DNA of 64,000 nt from Diploptera punctata (GCA_030220185.1 JASPKZ010001602.1:907001-971000); one strand, 5' to 3'; positions 21,998-33,194 are shown, counted from the first letter of the stretch. The notes: generated by a model from the letters alone, not told the origin. Numbers and translations are program-made.

Positions 21998-22807
21998 ACT
22001 GGAAGTAAATATCAATAAAACCAAATATTGTTAACCCAGAGATAATTAAAAGAAAAGTATTTAATTCTTCCTCAAAAGAGGGACTAAATCGAACCACGTA
22101 GAAATACAATATATAGTGGAAATGGACAGCTAATGACAAATGAGGAAAATTTTGAGGAAGTGGCTGAATTCAAATACCTAGGAACAATAATCACAAATAG
22201 GAATGAGATGCACAAAGAAATAAATTAAACATAGGCTCAATTCTGCAAAATCCATGCTATTAAGCATTGCAGAGAGTCTCTTTACGTCCCAACTCCTTTC
22301 AAAAAACGTTAAACTGAAAATATATAAAACTATTATTCTACAATTTATATTGTATGGGTGCGAAACATGGGGACTCTTACTTTAAAGGAGGAAAGGAGAT
22401 TACAAGCATTTGAGAATGAAGTACTTAGGAAAAATTTTGGACCAAAGAGAGATGAACAGACAGATGAATGGAGAAGACTACATAACAAGGAACTACATGG
22501 TCTTTATAAGAAGCCAGATATAATAAGAAGAGTTAAATCTCGTAGACTGCGATGGGCAGGACATGTTGCACGTATGGGGAGTGAAAGACTAGCATGGAAG
22601 CATCTTGTAGGAAAGCCAGAGGGAAAACGCCCAGTTGGTAGACCAAGAATAAGGTGGGAGAATAACATTAACTATGATTTGAGAGAAGTAGATTATACAG
22701 GGAATGATTGGAAAGCATTAGCTCCGGATAGGGATGTATGGAGAGCTTATGTCCGCGCGGCCATGAACCTAGGGGTTCGATAGTGCCAGTGATTAAGTAA
22801 GTAAGTA
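21998..22807 (+). pseudogene. LINE-A 3' half with 141 open codons
   Basis: Begins at LEVNINKTKY, has about 60 bp of foreign sequence (22036-22097) in place of two or three codons, continues YSGNGQLMTNEENFEEVAEF, is frameshifted near 22225 by a short duplication (aaataaattaaa), and is open from 22358 to a stop at 22783 (RRLRWAGHVARMGSERLAW, VGRPRIRWENNINYDL). The tail is 'ttaagtaagtaagta'. This matches the strand and end expected of LINE-A. Confidence 0.85.
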
Positions 22808-23937
22808 CGTATTTTAACCAGAACATACACATTAGAATGTACACTTTTATTTAATGTGTGAATGTGATATCAGGATTCTAAATACGACATGGCACAGGAA
22901 ATTTGAAGTGGAGGGATGTTTTCTCATGGTTGAGTGTACTTCCTGTTGCTGGTTATAACAAGAGAAAATAACTCAAGCAGCGACCTGGTCCCTAATCGGT
23001 ATTCATATGTTGATAGAGCCACAGGTGCCCCGTGACACCATGCACAACTTCATTTGTAAATGTGTGAGCTTCATTACAACACTCGCTGTTTCTGAATCAC
23101 ATACAATATTTCACTGACTTTAAAAAGTTGTTTCTTTTTTCACGAAGAAAAATAAAACCCAACACAAACACAGTGGTATTTGTTCAATTACATGGGTATA
23201 TTATCTTAACCCATTCGCCTCAGAAGACGAGGTACACTCGCTTAACTCTTGCTGTTATATATTTTACAATATTTTGTACATCCCTTGGCTGGTTATCTTT
23301 TATTAACATTTATGAATAGTAGAGGAATGTGGTTTGGCATTAACCCTTATTTTTTGTTTGTTTTGAATGTCTGAAAATAAACAATATAATTTACGGTGAT
23401 TTAAATCCGGTTTATGGGGAAATGCATTGAGCATTTAAACTAGAAGAGAATGGGTTAATACTAGATTTATAGCACGAATTGGTCATATGTAATCATGTAT
23501 TTCATATAGGGGATAGATATAAAATAGATATTTAGAACCAGTTACTAAATCTAATTTTGTAACGTGTTGTGCACAGTATATTGTCTACGTTCAAATTATT
23601 TTAGTATATATTGTATATTTAGTAGAGGAACTTCCAGTAATTTGGAACCCTGTTTTGAGTTTGTTGTTTTTCTTCTTTTAATTAAGTAATTTGAAATTTG
23701 TTTAATTACAATGATTATCATTAGTGTTGTAACTATGAAGTAGCATTACTATTTTATTCAAATGTGGAAATATCTTCATAATTTATAAGTTTTTTTTTTA
23801 CATTTCAAGAAAGGTCCACTTTAACCTCTATACTCGGATAAAGTGACCCCATAGTCCACCTTACCTTTTAGTCTATTATTTAAGTTAATTTACTCTATTA
23901 ACTTATACAGATATGCGGGTGTCGAAGTAAACATGTC
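22808..23937. other. No recognisable feature
   Basis: 1.1 kb of AT-rich DNA bordering the mitochondrial insert. Confidence 0.45.
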
Positions 23938-24110
23938 AGTAAAAAGTAGTTCCAATAATTACATGAAGACCATGGAAACCTGTACCTATAAAGAAGGTTG
24001 AACCATAAACTGAGTCTGCAATTGTAAATGGGGCCTCAAAGTATTCAAAAGCTTGAAGGGCTGTAAAATATAAACCTAAAAAGATTAATCTGAAGATATT
24101 ATGACTGATC
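23938..24110 (-). pseudogene. cox3: NUMT: fragment of mitochondrial cox3
   Basis: Minus-strand translation gives [18 protein letters not shown] followed by [12 protein letters not shown] and [15 protein letters not shown], which is the conserved centre of cytochrome c oxidase subunit III (membrane part of complex IV). In the mitochondrion this is one gene in a circular genome; here about 170 bp stand alone in AT-rich nuclear sequence, with no neighbouring atp6 or trnG. The upstream residues ([13 protein letters not shown]) no longer match well. It reads with the invertebrate code (an ATA where Met is expected) and would not give a protein in the nucleus. Confidence 0.85.
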
Positions 24111-24699
24111 ATAATTAAAAGGCGTTGATATTTATTTAATGTTTTGAACAATTATTGTTGATTATAACATTCACACGTCATTCAACTGCAGAAAGCGACG
24201 GTCTTAGGGTTTAGTAAAATTACAAGGATATTAAAAAAAATTAATTAAGTGAATGGTTTTCACAGATAGCATCCTCATTGATAAAATATAGGTATTCGTG
24301 TAAAGTGTACCCAGAGGGTCCACATTAACTGAATTCCTTTGTTATGCTTAATCATTTTATACAGCCACCATGTCACATAATATCAAACCAAACCCGTCAG
24401 TATATTAAAACGTCATCTACATAATATAATATATTTAGGAGTTTTTTCAACATTTATAATATTTAATAACAGAAATTAAGAAGCGAGTCTTGGCTTGAAA
24501 AACTTTTTAAAGTGGTAATTTTCATAAATATCACAAATAAACCCTTTTTCGCATAAAGAATAAAATAAACTGGCCTTGAACCCGTCAACACTGATGAGGA
24601 GAAGAAGTTAAAATATTTTCTGTTCGAGGGTAGCATCAATTAAAGAAGTAATTAACAGCGTCCACTCAAACAGAAGGGAATATTTAATGAAATTTATTT
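24111..24699. other. No recognisable feature
   Basis: AT-rich. No repeat or exon recognised. Confidence 0.45.
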
Positions 24700-25080
24700 T
24701 TTTTTCAAATGCCCCAGGTTTGTCTTTCGACATTCCTGGTTTCTCTCCTGGCACGGCATACTTGTAACACTTCTAAGGTTGGGGCGCCTGGAAGGCGGGG
24801 GTTACGTTGCCCCGATAATATGATGGGTGATGATGATAATGGTGCGCCAGGAGAGTCCCTAATCCTAAGCTTAACCTAAGAAGAATATGAATGATGATGA
24901 TTGCGATGGCTATATGATTTCGGGTACCGTTTGGGCCTTAAAGTTTTCCTGACATTTGTCTTACAGGTGAGGAAAAACCCCGATAAAAACCTCATCCAGA
25001 AAAACTGTCCCGACCGGGGATCGAACCCGGGCCCGCTGCGTGACAAGGCAGCACGCTACCCCGATACCACAGCGGTGGAC
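24700..25080 (-). mobile_element. S1 SINE (T2 module), full length with 12-bp target duplication
   Basis: tgaaatttattt (24688-24699) and tgaaatgtattt (25081-25092) flank it, one mismatch in twelve. The minus strand runs from the head 'gtccaccgctgtggtatcgg' through B box gggttcgatcccc to 'cctggggcattt'. This fixes the length of the S1-T2 form at about 380 bp. Confidence 0.9.
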
Positions 25081-25565
25081 TGAAATGTATTTATTGCCGT
25101 AAGAATATGTTTAGAGAAAGAGTAATGTGGGTTTTGCTAAAAAAAAACACAATAAATCAACAAATGTTATATTCTGTAATTTTGGGTGCAAGTTTCATAC
25201 GTGAATTTAAAGTAAAAATGAACTGAGAAGGCGATTTTCACGGTTCATCAGGAAACATTTTAAAAGCAGTCCAAGATGCAAATAATAATATAGACCTACT
25301 TCCTGAAAAGTCAAGAAAAGTTTATTTATGCAGTTATACGAAATCATCATTAAATTGTATTTTACGTTTTGTTGAACCGGTATTGTATGTTTTGAAGCGT
25401 GTTTTGTTAGAATATAAAGTATAGTAATCAGTTGAGTTGGTGTTTACTTGATGAAAATCCATATTTATTAATTGAATTAAAATAAAACTAAGTTTTATTT
25501 TTATTTAATTAATATAAAGTATAAGTTTTGTTAGTAAATACGAACTAAAGCGTCACTAATTGATA
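25081..25565. other. No recognisable feature
   Basis: AT-rich spacer. Confidence 0.4.
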
Positions 25566-26356
25566 TAATACTTACTTATTCTCTGGCACTATCGAACCCG
25601 TAGGTTCATGGCCGCGCGGACACAAGCTCTCCATACATCCCTATCCCGAGCCAATGCTTTCCAATCATTCCCTGCATAATCTACTTCCCTCAAATCAAGT
25701 TAATGTTATTCTCCCACCTCATTCTTGGTCTACCAACTGGGCGTTTTCCCTCTGGTTTTCCTATAAGAAGCTTCCATGCAAGTCTTTCATTCCCCATACG
25801 TGCAACATGTCCTGCCCATCGCAGTCTACGAGACTTAACTGTTCTTATTATATTTGGCTTCCTATAAAGACCATGTAGTTCATCGTTATGTTGTCTTCTC
25901 CATTCACCTGTCTGTTCATCTCTCTTTGGTCCAAAAATTTTTCCTAAGTACTTTATTCTCAAATACTTGTAATCTCCTTTCCTCCCTTAAAGTAAGAGTC
26001 CATGTTTCGCACCCATATAATATAACTGGTAGAATAATAGTTTTATATATTTTCAGTTTAACGTTTTTTGAAAGGAGTTGGGACATCAAGAGTCTCTGCA
26101 ATGCATAATAGCACGCATTTCCAGAATTGAGCCTATGTTTAATTTCTTTGTGCATCTCATTCCTATTTGTGACTATTGTTCCTAGGTATTTGAATTCAGC
26201 CACTTCCTCAAAATTTCCCTCATTTGTCATTAGCTGTCCATTTCCATTATATAATGCATTTGTACGTGTGACCATATATTTAGTTTTATTGATATTACTT
26301 CCAGTCGTAATTTCTTAGTGTTACTCAATAGTGTGTGCGTGTTGGCCTTTAGTATC
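25566..26356 (-). pseudogene. LINE-A 3' half, two overlapping open pieces
   Basis: Minus strand: 119 codons from MVTRTNALYNGNGQLMTNEG to the region after VILYGCETWTLTL, then a frameshift in the T5 run near 25940, then 90 codons with KIFGPKRDEQTGEWRRQ, SRRLRWAGHVARMGNERLAW and RMRWENNIN. A 3-bp loss near 25696 changes the last frame. It keeps the NACYYALQRLLMSQLLS segment that the 4255 copy lost. The 5' side is joined directly to an S6 SINE at 26357. Confidence 0.85.
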
Positions 26357-26580
26357 TGGTATTGGCGGAATTGTAATCAATTCGCCCGGAAGACGAAGTT
26401 ACGTTACCCCGATGATATGACGGGCGATAAATGATAATGAAGCGCCGGAAACTAAACTAAATTCCAGGCCATGGGCAACCACAGAAATAATTCCCTTCAA
26501 ATAAAAATTCCTATAGTCTGACCGGGAATTGAATGAACTATAGTTAGAAACGCTGGCCACTAGCCCATGAGGCTGGTCAC
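26357..26580 (-). mobile_element. S6 SINE, truncated in its 3' module
   Basis: Head 'gaccagcctcatgggctag' with 'gtggccagcgtttctaac', then 'attcccggtcagactatagg', 'ggttgcccatggcctgg' and about 90 bp of T2. It joins LINE-A with no spacer. Confidence 0.75.
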
Positions 26581-26789
26581 ATATATATTGTAACATGTGT
26601 TCTTGTATGAGTTAATTAATTAATTTTATTAATAATACGAAATGGATCCTTAGCTGTGCTCTAGTTGCTTCAGATTCAGCGGGCCCCGAATGAACAATCG
26701 CTTAATGTCAGGCCACCTCTGAGACAACACGAATATTTAAGACAAGGCACACCGTTCACTCGTACATTCATAATAAACCTCACGCATGT

Positions 26790-26940
26790 GAGAGGGTAAT
26801 GATGGTCAAATAGCATTGGGGACTATTTGGGCTTTGAAATTTGTCTTACAGATGAGAAAACCCCCGAAAAAATTCACCCACCAAGCATTTCATGACCGGT
26901 GATCGAATTCAGGCCCACTGCGCACGAGGCAACGATATTA
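26790..26940 (-). mobile_element. S1 SINE head and middle, diverged
   Basis: Minus strand: 'gggcctgaattcgatcaccgg', 'tctcatctgtaagacaaat', 'aaagcccaaatagtcccc'. Both boxes are mutated. Confidence 0.6.
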
Positions 26941-27064
26941 GCCCGAGAGCAGAGTGATTAACCTTAATAATATCTACAAAATAATAATAATGATAATAAT
27001 AATAATAATAATATATATGATAATAATACTCGTGTGGATATATATAATAATGTACATACCCCAC

Positions 27065-27422
27065 ACTTCCCCTTGTGAGGATTAGGGTGATACCTAGTGG
27101 GAGTGTTTTTAACCAAGCTAATTTAGTTACGCTTATATACCCCCCAGATATCGACGAGTAATGTGGGGTGAGCTTAGTAGGTAACATGGTGTTATTTGAA
27201 TGGGTAACGGTCGATACATTTTGAACAGAGGCCTCTGTTTTCAGGCTTGCGATTCTTTAATGAGCCTGAAAATCTTCAGACTCGGGACCCACGGCTTAAA
27301 GTCCCTCTTGGAAGACTGGGCCTTGGATTTTTTCATCCTAAAAATCCATCGACCCCGGCCGGGTTTGAACCCGCGTCCTCGGAACTAGAGACAAGGAGTA
27401 TAACCATAGTCCACCACGGCCG

Positions 27423-27424
<2 letters not shown>
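27065..27424 (-). mobile_element. S3 SINE
   Basis: Minus strand: head 'ggccgtggtggactatggtt', B box gggttcaaacccgg, 'tcgatggatttttaggatg', 'gtctgaagattttcaggctc' and the S3 body to about 27065. The head end touches the long (AAT)n tract. Confidence 0.8.
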
Positions 27425-27470
<46 letters not shown>

Positions 27471-27690
27471 GAAGAATAATAATAACAACAATAATAACAA
27501 TAATAACTACAACAATAATAATAACAACAATAATAACAATAATAACTACAACAATAATAATAACAATAATAATAACAACAATAAAAATAATAAAAATACT
27601 AATAAAATAGTAATAATAATAGTAGTATAAATAGTAATATTAATAATACTATAAATAGTAATAATAATAATATTAATAGTAATCATATTA
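27425..27690. repeat. Long imperfect (AAT)n tract
   Basis: About 265 bp of AAT units with scattered AAC, AAG and ACT interruptions. Its asparagine-rich open frame is a by-product. The interruptions show an old microsatellite that expanded in steps. Confidence 0.95.
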
Positions 27691-27706
27691 TAAAGTATAG
27701 ATAGTA

Positions 27707-28023
27707 TCCATCCATCCATAGTAATTCTGCCCGAAGGCAGGTCCTTTACTGCAATCATAGCATGTTCATGCTATGCTTTCAGCTTTACTAGGGAATTGTA
27801 GGTGTGGTAGCTTCCCGTTGCTTTCCACACCGGTGAAGGATGATGATGTTAAGGATGATGGTCATATGATTTCGGGGACCTTAAAGTTTTCCTGACATTT
27901 GTCTTACAGGTGAGGAAAAACCCCGATAAAACGCTCACCCAGAAAAACTGCCCCGACCGGGGATCGAACCCGGGCCCGTTGCGTGACAAGGCAGTACGCT
28001 ACCTTGAGACCAAAGCGGTGGAC
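27707..28023 (-). mobile_element. S1 SINE (T1 module) with 11-bp target duplication
   Basis: tatagatagta at 27696-27706 and 28024-28034 defines the insertion. The minus strand is complete from the head 'tccaccgctttggtctcaag' to T1 'ggatggatgga'. The Tc1-like element starts 2 bp after the right-hand duplication. Confidence 0.92.
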
Positions 28024-28036
28024 TATAGATAGTATA

Positions 28037-28184
28037 CACTGCTCAAAAAAATTAGGGGATATTATAGAATAACCTATTAAGACTATGTTTTTTGGAATAG
28101 TATTAGATGCAATCACTTTCTATTACTCCAAGATAATGTAAATAAGAGTTTGAAGTTGTTACGTAACCTCGGTACCACACCAGA
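28037..28184. repeat. Left terminal inverted repeat of the Tc1-like element
   Basis: Pairs with 29398-29545. Long repeats of this size usually hold two transposase binding sites; 'gttacgtaacct' near the inner end is conserved on both sides and could be part of one. Confidence 0.85.
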
Positions 28185-28294
28185 GGGCAGTGTCTGTACT
28201 ATTGATGTGAAAGGGTGGTGTGGGGGTGAATGTTTTGTTGCTGTTTTTAAATCCAGTCCAGTTTTCAGTTAGTGAATGACTTGCCTTAGGGACA

Positions 28295-29327
28295 GTGATG
28301 CCTCGACAACGTGATTTACCTGAACCAATGGCTTGGAGGGCCATAGGAAGGATGGAAGCTGGACAGACACAACAAGAGGTGGCACAAGCCATTGGGGTGT
28401 CTCAAAGCGTGATTTCCAGTCTTTGGAATCATTTTCAAAGAACATACTGTTCACAGAAGAGCCGGACAAGGTCGACCAAGGGCAACAACAGCAAGGGATG
28501 ACCGTTACCTCTTGTTAACAGCCCGTCGGAATAGACAGCAGAATGCAACTCAACTGCGAAATACACTTCAAACAGCAACAGGACGCAGGGTGTCAACTCA
28601 AACTGTCCCTAATCGACTGCATGGAAGTGGTATCTATGCCCGTAGGCCCATGGTGTGTACCAGGTTAACTCCACAACACCGTAGAGATCGCAGAAACTGG
28701 GCGGAGGAACATCGTGGGTGGAGGCATGCTGAAAGGAGATCAGTTCTTTTTTCTGATGAGTCGCGATTCAACATGGAATGTGATAGTCGGCGTGTATTCA
28801 TCTGGAGAGAAAAAGGGACACGAAACAATCCAGCTTTTGTACGTGAAAGATTCCCATATGGTGGCGGTGGATTGATGGTGTAGGCAGGAGTCAGTAGTGG
28901 TGGACGTACGGACCTCTACGTTATCCAAGGTGGTACTTTGACTGTGGTAAAATATAGAGATGAGATTCTCCGACCTTTTGTCGTGCCTTATGCTGATGCC
29001 ATAGGCGATTCTTTTCTTTTTATGGACGATAAATGCACGACCCCACAGAACTGGCTTGGTGGACGACATGCTGGAAGTGGAGGGTATCGAGCGTATGCAA
29101 TGGCCAGCTTCCTCCCCGGACTTAAATCCGATTGAGCATGTGTGGGATGCATTAGGCAGGTGTATGCAGGCAGACCAGCACCTCCCACAACTGTTCCAGA
29201 GCTGCACATTGCTCTTATGGAAGAGTGGCCACATATCCCCCAAGAACTCATTGCTAACCTCATTGCATCAATGCCATACAGGTGTGAGGCAGTGCTGGCC
29301 GTTCGAGGAGACCATACACCATACTAA
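28295..29327 (+). pseudogene. Tc1-like transposase with three frameshifts and one stop
   Basis: The N-terminal DNA-binding half has a paired-type HTH (AWRAIGRMEAGQ, VAQAIGVSQSVISSLWNHF, about residues 12-48), and a second domain follows (TQTVPNRLHGSGIYARRP). The catalytic core shows all three acidic residues: D in FSDESRF (codon at 28755), D in FMDD (29028-29030) and E in SPDLNPIEHVWD (29134-29136), with DD34E spacing once the frame is corrected. Breaks: a shift near 28445, a stop TAG at 28881-28883 after GGGGLMV, an extra base near 29031, a lost base near 29171. The C-terminus (YRCEAVLAVRGDHTPY) is complete. About 340 residues would be the normal length. Few changes suggest a fairly recent death. 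Confidence 0.92.
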
Positions 29328-29397
29328 AGAAACATTTTCACCCATGTTAATGTTGCTTTGTTTGTTTGCCATATTCCTAATCAGGATCTCTTTGACA

Positions 29398-29545
29398 TCT
29401 GGTGTGGTACAGAGGTTACGTAATGACTTCAAACTCTTGTTGACATTCTTTTGGAGTAATAGAAAGTGATTGCATCTAATACTGTTCCTAAAAACATAGT
29501 ATTAATAGGTTATTCCACAATATCCCCTAATTTTTTTGAGCAGTG
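29398..29545. repeat. Right terminal inverted repeat of the Tc1-like element
   Basis: Inverse of 28037-28184, beginning 'tggtgtggtacagaggttac' and ending gagcagtg. Confidence 0.85.
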
Positions 29546-30047
29546 TATATTACGTGAATACTATGTTTTTACTAATGTAACTTACTAATTATTTTTAAAT
29601 GAATAATTTCGAGAGTACTGAAATTTCCGTTTTATAATTACAATATTAATGGGAAATGGATTATTCCTTTCGATGTACTGGATAAGAATAGGTTAGTTGA
29701 TTAGAGTACGTGTATATAGATCCACAATAAGTTTTGTCTTAATCTCTATATCTTAATTATATTGAGAAATGTTGGGCAAATCCAAAGAAAAATGTACATA
29801 ACACATAGTCAAATTAAAAGATTAACAGGCAATAAGTCCTGATATTTAATAAGAAGACTATAGTGATTTCAATACATAGTAGATGTCAGCCAGTCGTAAT
29901 TGCAAATGTCATTTCTCTGACTGTTAAATTGACTAGAATTTTGTATTTATGATTTTATTTAATTTTCAATTGTCAGTGTATGGACATGATAGTGTCGTAA
30001 ATAAATTCCTGTTTCTGTTAAAATCCAGTGTTCAAATTGTTTTTTTT
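29546..30047. other. No recognisable feature
   Basis: AT-rich spacer between the Tc1-like element and R1. Confidence 0.4.
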
Positions 30048-30186
30048 TTAATTATTATATACAACTTTCCTCATTAGAGGATTGCCTCAAGGACAAAGTG
30101 ATACAGACAATTAATTTTTTGAATTTATGAAATACATTCTGTAAATACATTTAAAAAATTCAAATTGTAGGCCTAATTGAAGCATA
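30048..30186 (-). repeat. R1 dispersed repeat, copy 2
   Basis: Reverse orientation of 5897-6022, with the same 'aactttcctcattagagg' edge. Confidence 0.65.
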
Positions 30187-30479
30187 CATACTACAACGTA
30201 GAAATTTAGTTTATAGCTTTTTTTGTTTTAAAAATGTACACGTAAGATCCTTTTAAATAAATATAACCTGGAATATGCATTTACAAACTTTGATACAATG
30301 TGAGAATAATTATTTTCTAAAAAAATTACTGTGTGAACAACATGTGACTAAGTCTATATAAGATCTGTCAGCGTACAAAATTTGTGTGTCCTAAGCGGTT
30401 TGTCCCGTGTTTAAGGTGCTTTTGTTAATGGAACAATGCTACACAACCCATCTAATCCAAAAATTTACTTTAAATGTTT

Positions 30480-30985
30480 ATCTTCATTTACTAGAAAAGT
30501 TGTAGAAACTTTGAAAATTTAAATTCTACGCTGGAAACATTATTGAATATTATATGTTTCATTAGGGATAAATATATCTGCTGACATCTACTTTAATTTC
30601 TCTATTAGAGAAACTATCGGATATGATAGGTAATACAAGGGACAAATTCGTATTTACCGATGTCAAGTTTAAATTTTCTACTGGAAAGAGTGTAGGAAGC
30701 GATAAATAATTTTAGATCTATTAAACGGGCAATTTTGTTCACCGATGATCATTTAAATTCTCTGTGGAAGGACTATCGAAGTGGATACATACTACTCGAT
30801 TTACATAGCTTTGTCGGTGTCAAATTTAAATTGTACAGTTAAAGAATTGTCGGATATTATTAGGTTTAACATGAGACAAATATTTTGGCGATGTCCAGCT
30901 TAAAGCATGTACTGGAAGGACTATCGGACGTGGTAGGCAATAAACGGGAGAAATATCCATATCGATGTCAAGTTTTGGGATATTT
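30480..30985. repeat. Degenerate tandem repeat, unit about 77 bp
   Basis: At least five units share 'ctactggaaggactatcgga', then 'ggtaataaacgggacaaat' and 'accgatgtcaagtttaaat' at a spacing of 73-82 bp (units near 30600, 30678, 30760, 30833, 30907). Identity between units looks low, so it is an old array. The unit length is not a multiple of three and no frame stays open. Confidence 0.75.
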
Positions 30986-31189
30986 TTCCTTAAGAGAAAT
31001 TACGCCAAACACTCTGGAATAAAAAATGCTAATAACTCGAATCCAAACAGATATTTGACGTCACTCATACAATTATTATTTACATTTTATATAAATGCAT
31101 AAAATCACTAAGTTTATCTGTTGTTCTTCTACATCTAAAATGGCGTAACAGCCCCATGTTTGGACGTAGCTTCTCTTTTGTTAGGAATT

Positions 31190-31525
31190 ACTAGACCACG
31201 TTAGTTTAGTTACGCTTATTTCCCTAAATATGTCATGAATGGTATGCGATCAATATACCGACCCGATGAGACATCTAGTAGACAAGTAATGTATCACTAG
31301 GTTGAAGAAGATCGATAAATTTTGCTTAGAGTCCTATTTATTCAGACTTAAGGCACTCTTACGAGCCTGAAGATTTTCAGACTCGGGATCCACGGCTTAA
31401 AATTCTTCCCGGAGGACTAGCTCCTTGGGTCTGTTCCATTCAAAAAAAAATCATCGAACCTGGCCGAGTTTGAACCCGCGACTCTCGAGACCACAGGCAA
31501 GGAAAGTAACCACAGGTTCTTAGTC
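31190..31525 (-). mobile_element. S3 SINE, diverged
   Basis: Minus strand: 'ggtctcgagagtcgcgggtt', B box gggttcaaactcgg, 'gtctgaaaatcttcaggctc', 'actctaagcaaaattta', then the S3 body with 'tagatgtctcatcgggtc'. Confidence 0.75.
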
Positions 31526-31582
31526 CTTTAAAATTCAAATAAAATTTAATACACAAGTGATCTTCTTGGTGATATAATATTA

Positions 31583-31787
31583 AAATATATATGTAGTCAA
31601 TATGCCCATTTCACCAATTAATGTTTTAAAATGGTCAACAAGTTTCTACAGCCAAGCTGTCATTCTCAAGACCAGATATTGACTCAGTCAATATCTGGTC
31701 TTGAGAATGACAGCTTGGCTGTAGAAACTTGTTGACCATTTTAAAACATTAATTGGTGAAATGGGCATATTGACTACATATATATTT
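31583..31787. repeat. Perfect palindrome, 102-bp arms, 1-nt centre
   Basis: 31583-31684 and 31686-31787 are exact reverse complements around a single C at 31685; the match stops at 31582/31788. The 13-bp direct repeat ttcaaataaaatt lies at 31534-31546 and 31786-31798, around and overlapping its right edge. There is no coding content. It may be a fold-back insertion, a template-switch product or an assembly artefact. Confidence 0.97.
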
Positions 31788-31798
31788 CAAATAAAATT

Positions 31799-32540
31799 GC
31801 TCAGCTGCTTTCTAGACTTTGTAGCAAAGTAACAAATATTTTATGAATGGAATTTTTTACCTTTAAGAGTAGATATTAAATTTATGAATATCCAAAAATG
31901 TATAAATTATTATAAAACGTACTGCGTGATATTATTCGGCGGGAATCAGTGCTAATCTTTGTCAGCCTGTTACATTTATTGACACGTAGGTGTGAAACGT
32001 TAATATTGTTCCAGCTATGTTTGATTTATTGGATAAAATTTAATTACTCAAATCCAATTAAGTTTGGGTATTTCCAAAATGTCACCTGTATCATTCTCTC
32101 AGTAATTGAAATCACTTCACTTTTGATATAGGTACTGTTATCATAAAATGTGTTACAAAGTAAATAATGATCCTGGAACATAAATTATGCGTTATTCATA
32201 CGAAGTCAAAGTGCAAACTAGAAATAATTTTTCTCTCATTCTGTTTTTTTTTAATTGTGGGTGGTTCTGTTGAAATATTGAACATTTCGACAAAATCTGT
32301 ACAACTCAACAATACTGCAGTGAGAATTACTTAGCAGAGTAAAAAATAGAGGTAGGCATGTATGAACTACAATATTTCCAATCAGTTCTAGGTTCAATTT
32401 TGATGTTGCATCATTCGGAGGAGAATTAAAAGTCGCCGGTTGTTTGTAACTGTACAGTATAATTTCAAGATGATAATAAATACATAGACATAACTCAAGC
32501 AATGCTCGCTCTTAAATATTATCTCCAATTACATATTTTA
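31799..32540. other. No recognisable feature
   Basis: AT-rich, with no repeat recognised. Confidence 0.4.
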
Positions 32541-33157
32541 TCTACTATTATATATTTAGTTTTATTGATATTTACTTCCAGTCCTAATTTCTTAGTGTTA
32601 CTCAATAGTGTGTGCGTGTTGGCCTTTAGTATCTCCTCGCTATCGGCCAGTAGTACTACATCATCAGCATAAACTAACAGCTTATTAATACCATTCAGTT
32701 GTAAGCCTTCCTCCTTCTCTAAAGATTTAATGGCATGCTCTAGTACAAAATTAAATAGTAGAGGAGATAGTGCAACCCATTCTGGATTTCAAAAGTGTCT
32801 GAAAACTGTTTGCCTACACGCACCCTACTCGTTGAGCCATTTAGACACATTCGTATAAGTCTAACTAACTTTTTAGGAATTCCGAACTCCAGCTGGATAC
32901 TATATAACTTCTCTCTCTTAATTGAATCATATGCTTTTTTGAAGTCTACATATAGTTGATGTACAGTACCATTATATTCCCATTTGTTTTCTAAAATCTG
33001 TCTTATACTAAAAATCTGATCTGTTGTAGACCTGTTTCTTCTAAATGCACATTGATGATCTCCTAGAATGTCATCAAAATAGGGAGTAAGTCTGCTTACT
33101 AATATATTTGTTAGAATTTTGTACGAAGTTGAAAGTAATGAGATGCCCCTATACAAC
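32541..33157 (-). pseudogene. LINE-A reverse transcriptase fingers and palm
   Basis: This copy supplies the part missing from the other LINE-A fragments: YRGISLLSTSYKILTNILVS, GDHQCAFRRNRSTTDQIF, motif A LYVDFKKAYDSI, EFGIPKKLVRLIRMCLNGS, then a small deletion in motif B after FEIQNGL (near 32790) that shifts frame, and motif C VYADDVVLLADSEE further on (near 32650). It is cut on the 3' side at the KTKY segment, so unlike ordinary 5'-truncated copies it is an internal fragment. 138 codons stay open from 33156. Confidence 0.88.
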
Positions 33158-33162
33158 TAGAT

Positions 33163-33180
33163 ATATATATATATATATAT
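33163..33180. repeat. (TA)n microsatellite, left edge of the second tRNA-like array
   Basis: About 18 bp of alternating AT. Confidence 0.9.
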
Positions 33181-33194
33181 AAGATAAAAATAAA

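Larger units (their letters stand above)
28037..29545 (+). mobile_element. Tc1-like DNA transposon, complete ends, dead transposase (1509 bp)
   Basis: Terminal inverted repeats of about 148 bp start CACTGCTCAAAAAAATTAGG on both strands and are about 90 percent alike by eye. TA lies outside both ends (28035-28036 and 29546-29547), the usual target duplication of the Tc1/mariner superfamily. A DD34E transposase relic fills the middle. The element sits in the target duplication of the S1 SINE ending at 28023. It could still be moved by an enzyme supplied from another copy, since both ends look intact. Confidence 0.93.

Noticed and set aside
27247..27630. 127-codon plus-strand open frame rich in asparagine
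   Set aside because: It runs from the S3 SINE into the (AAT)n tract; the Asn run is a translation of a microsatellite.
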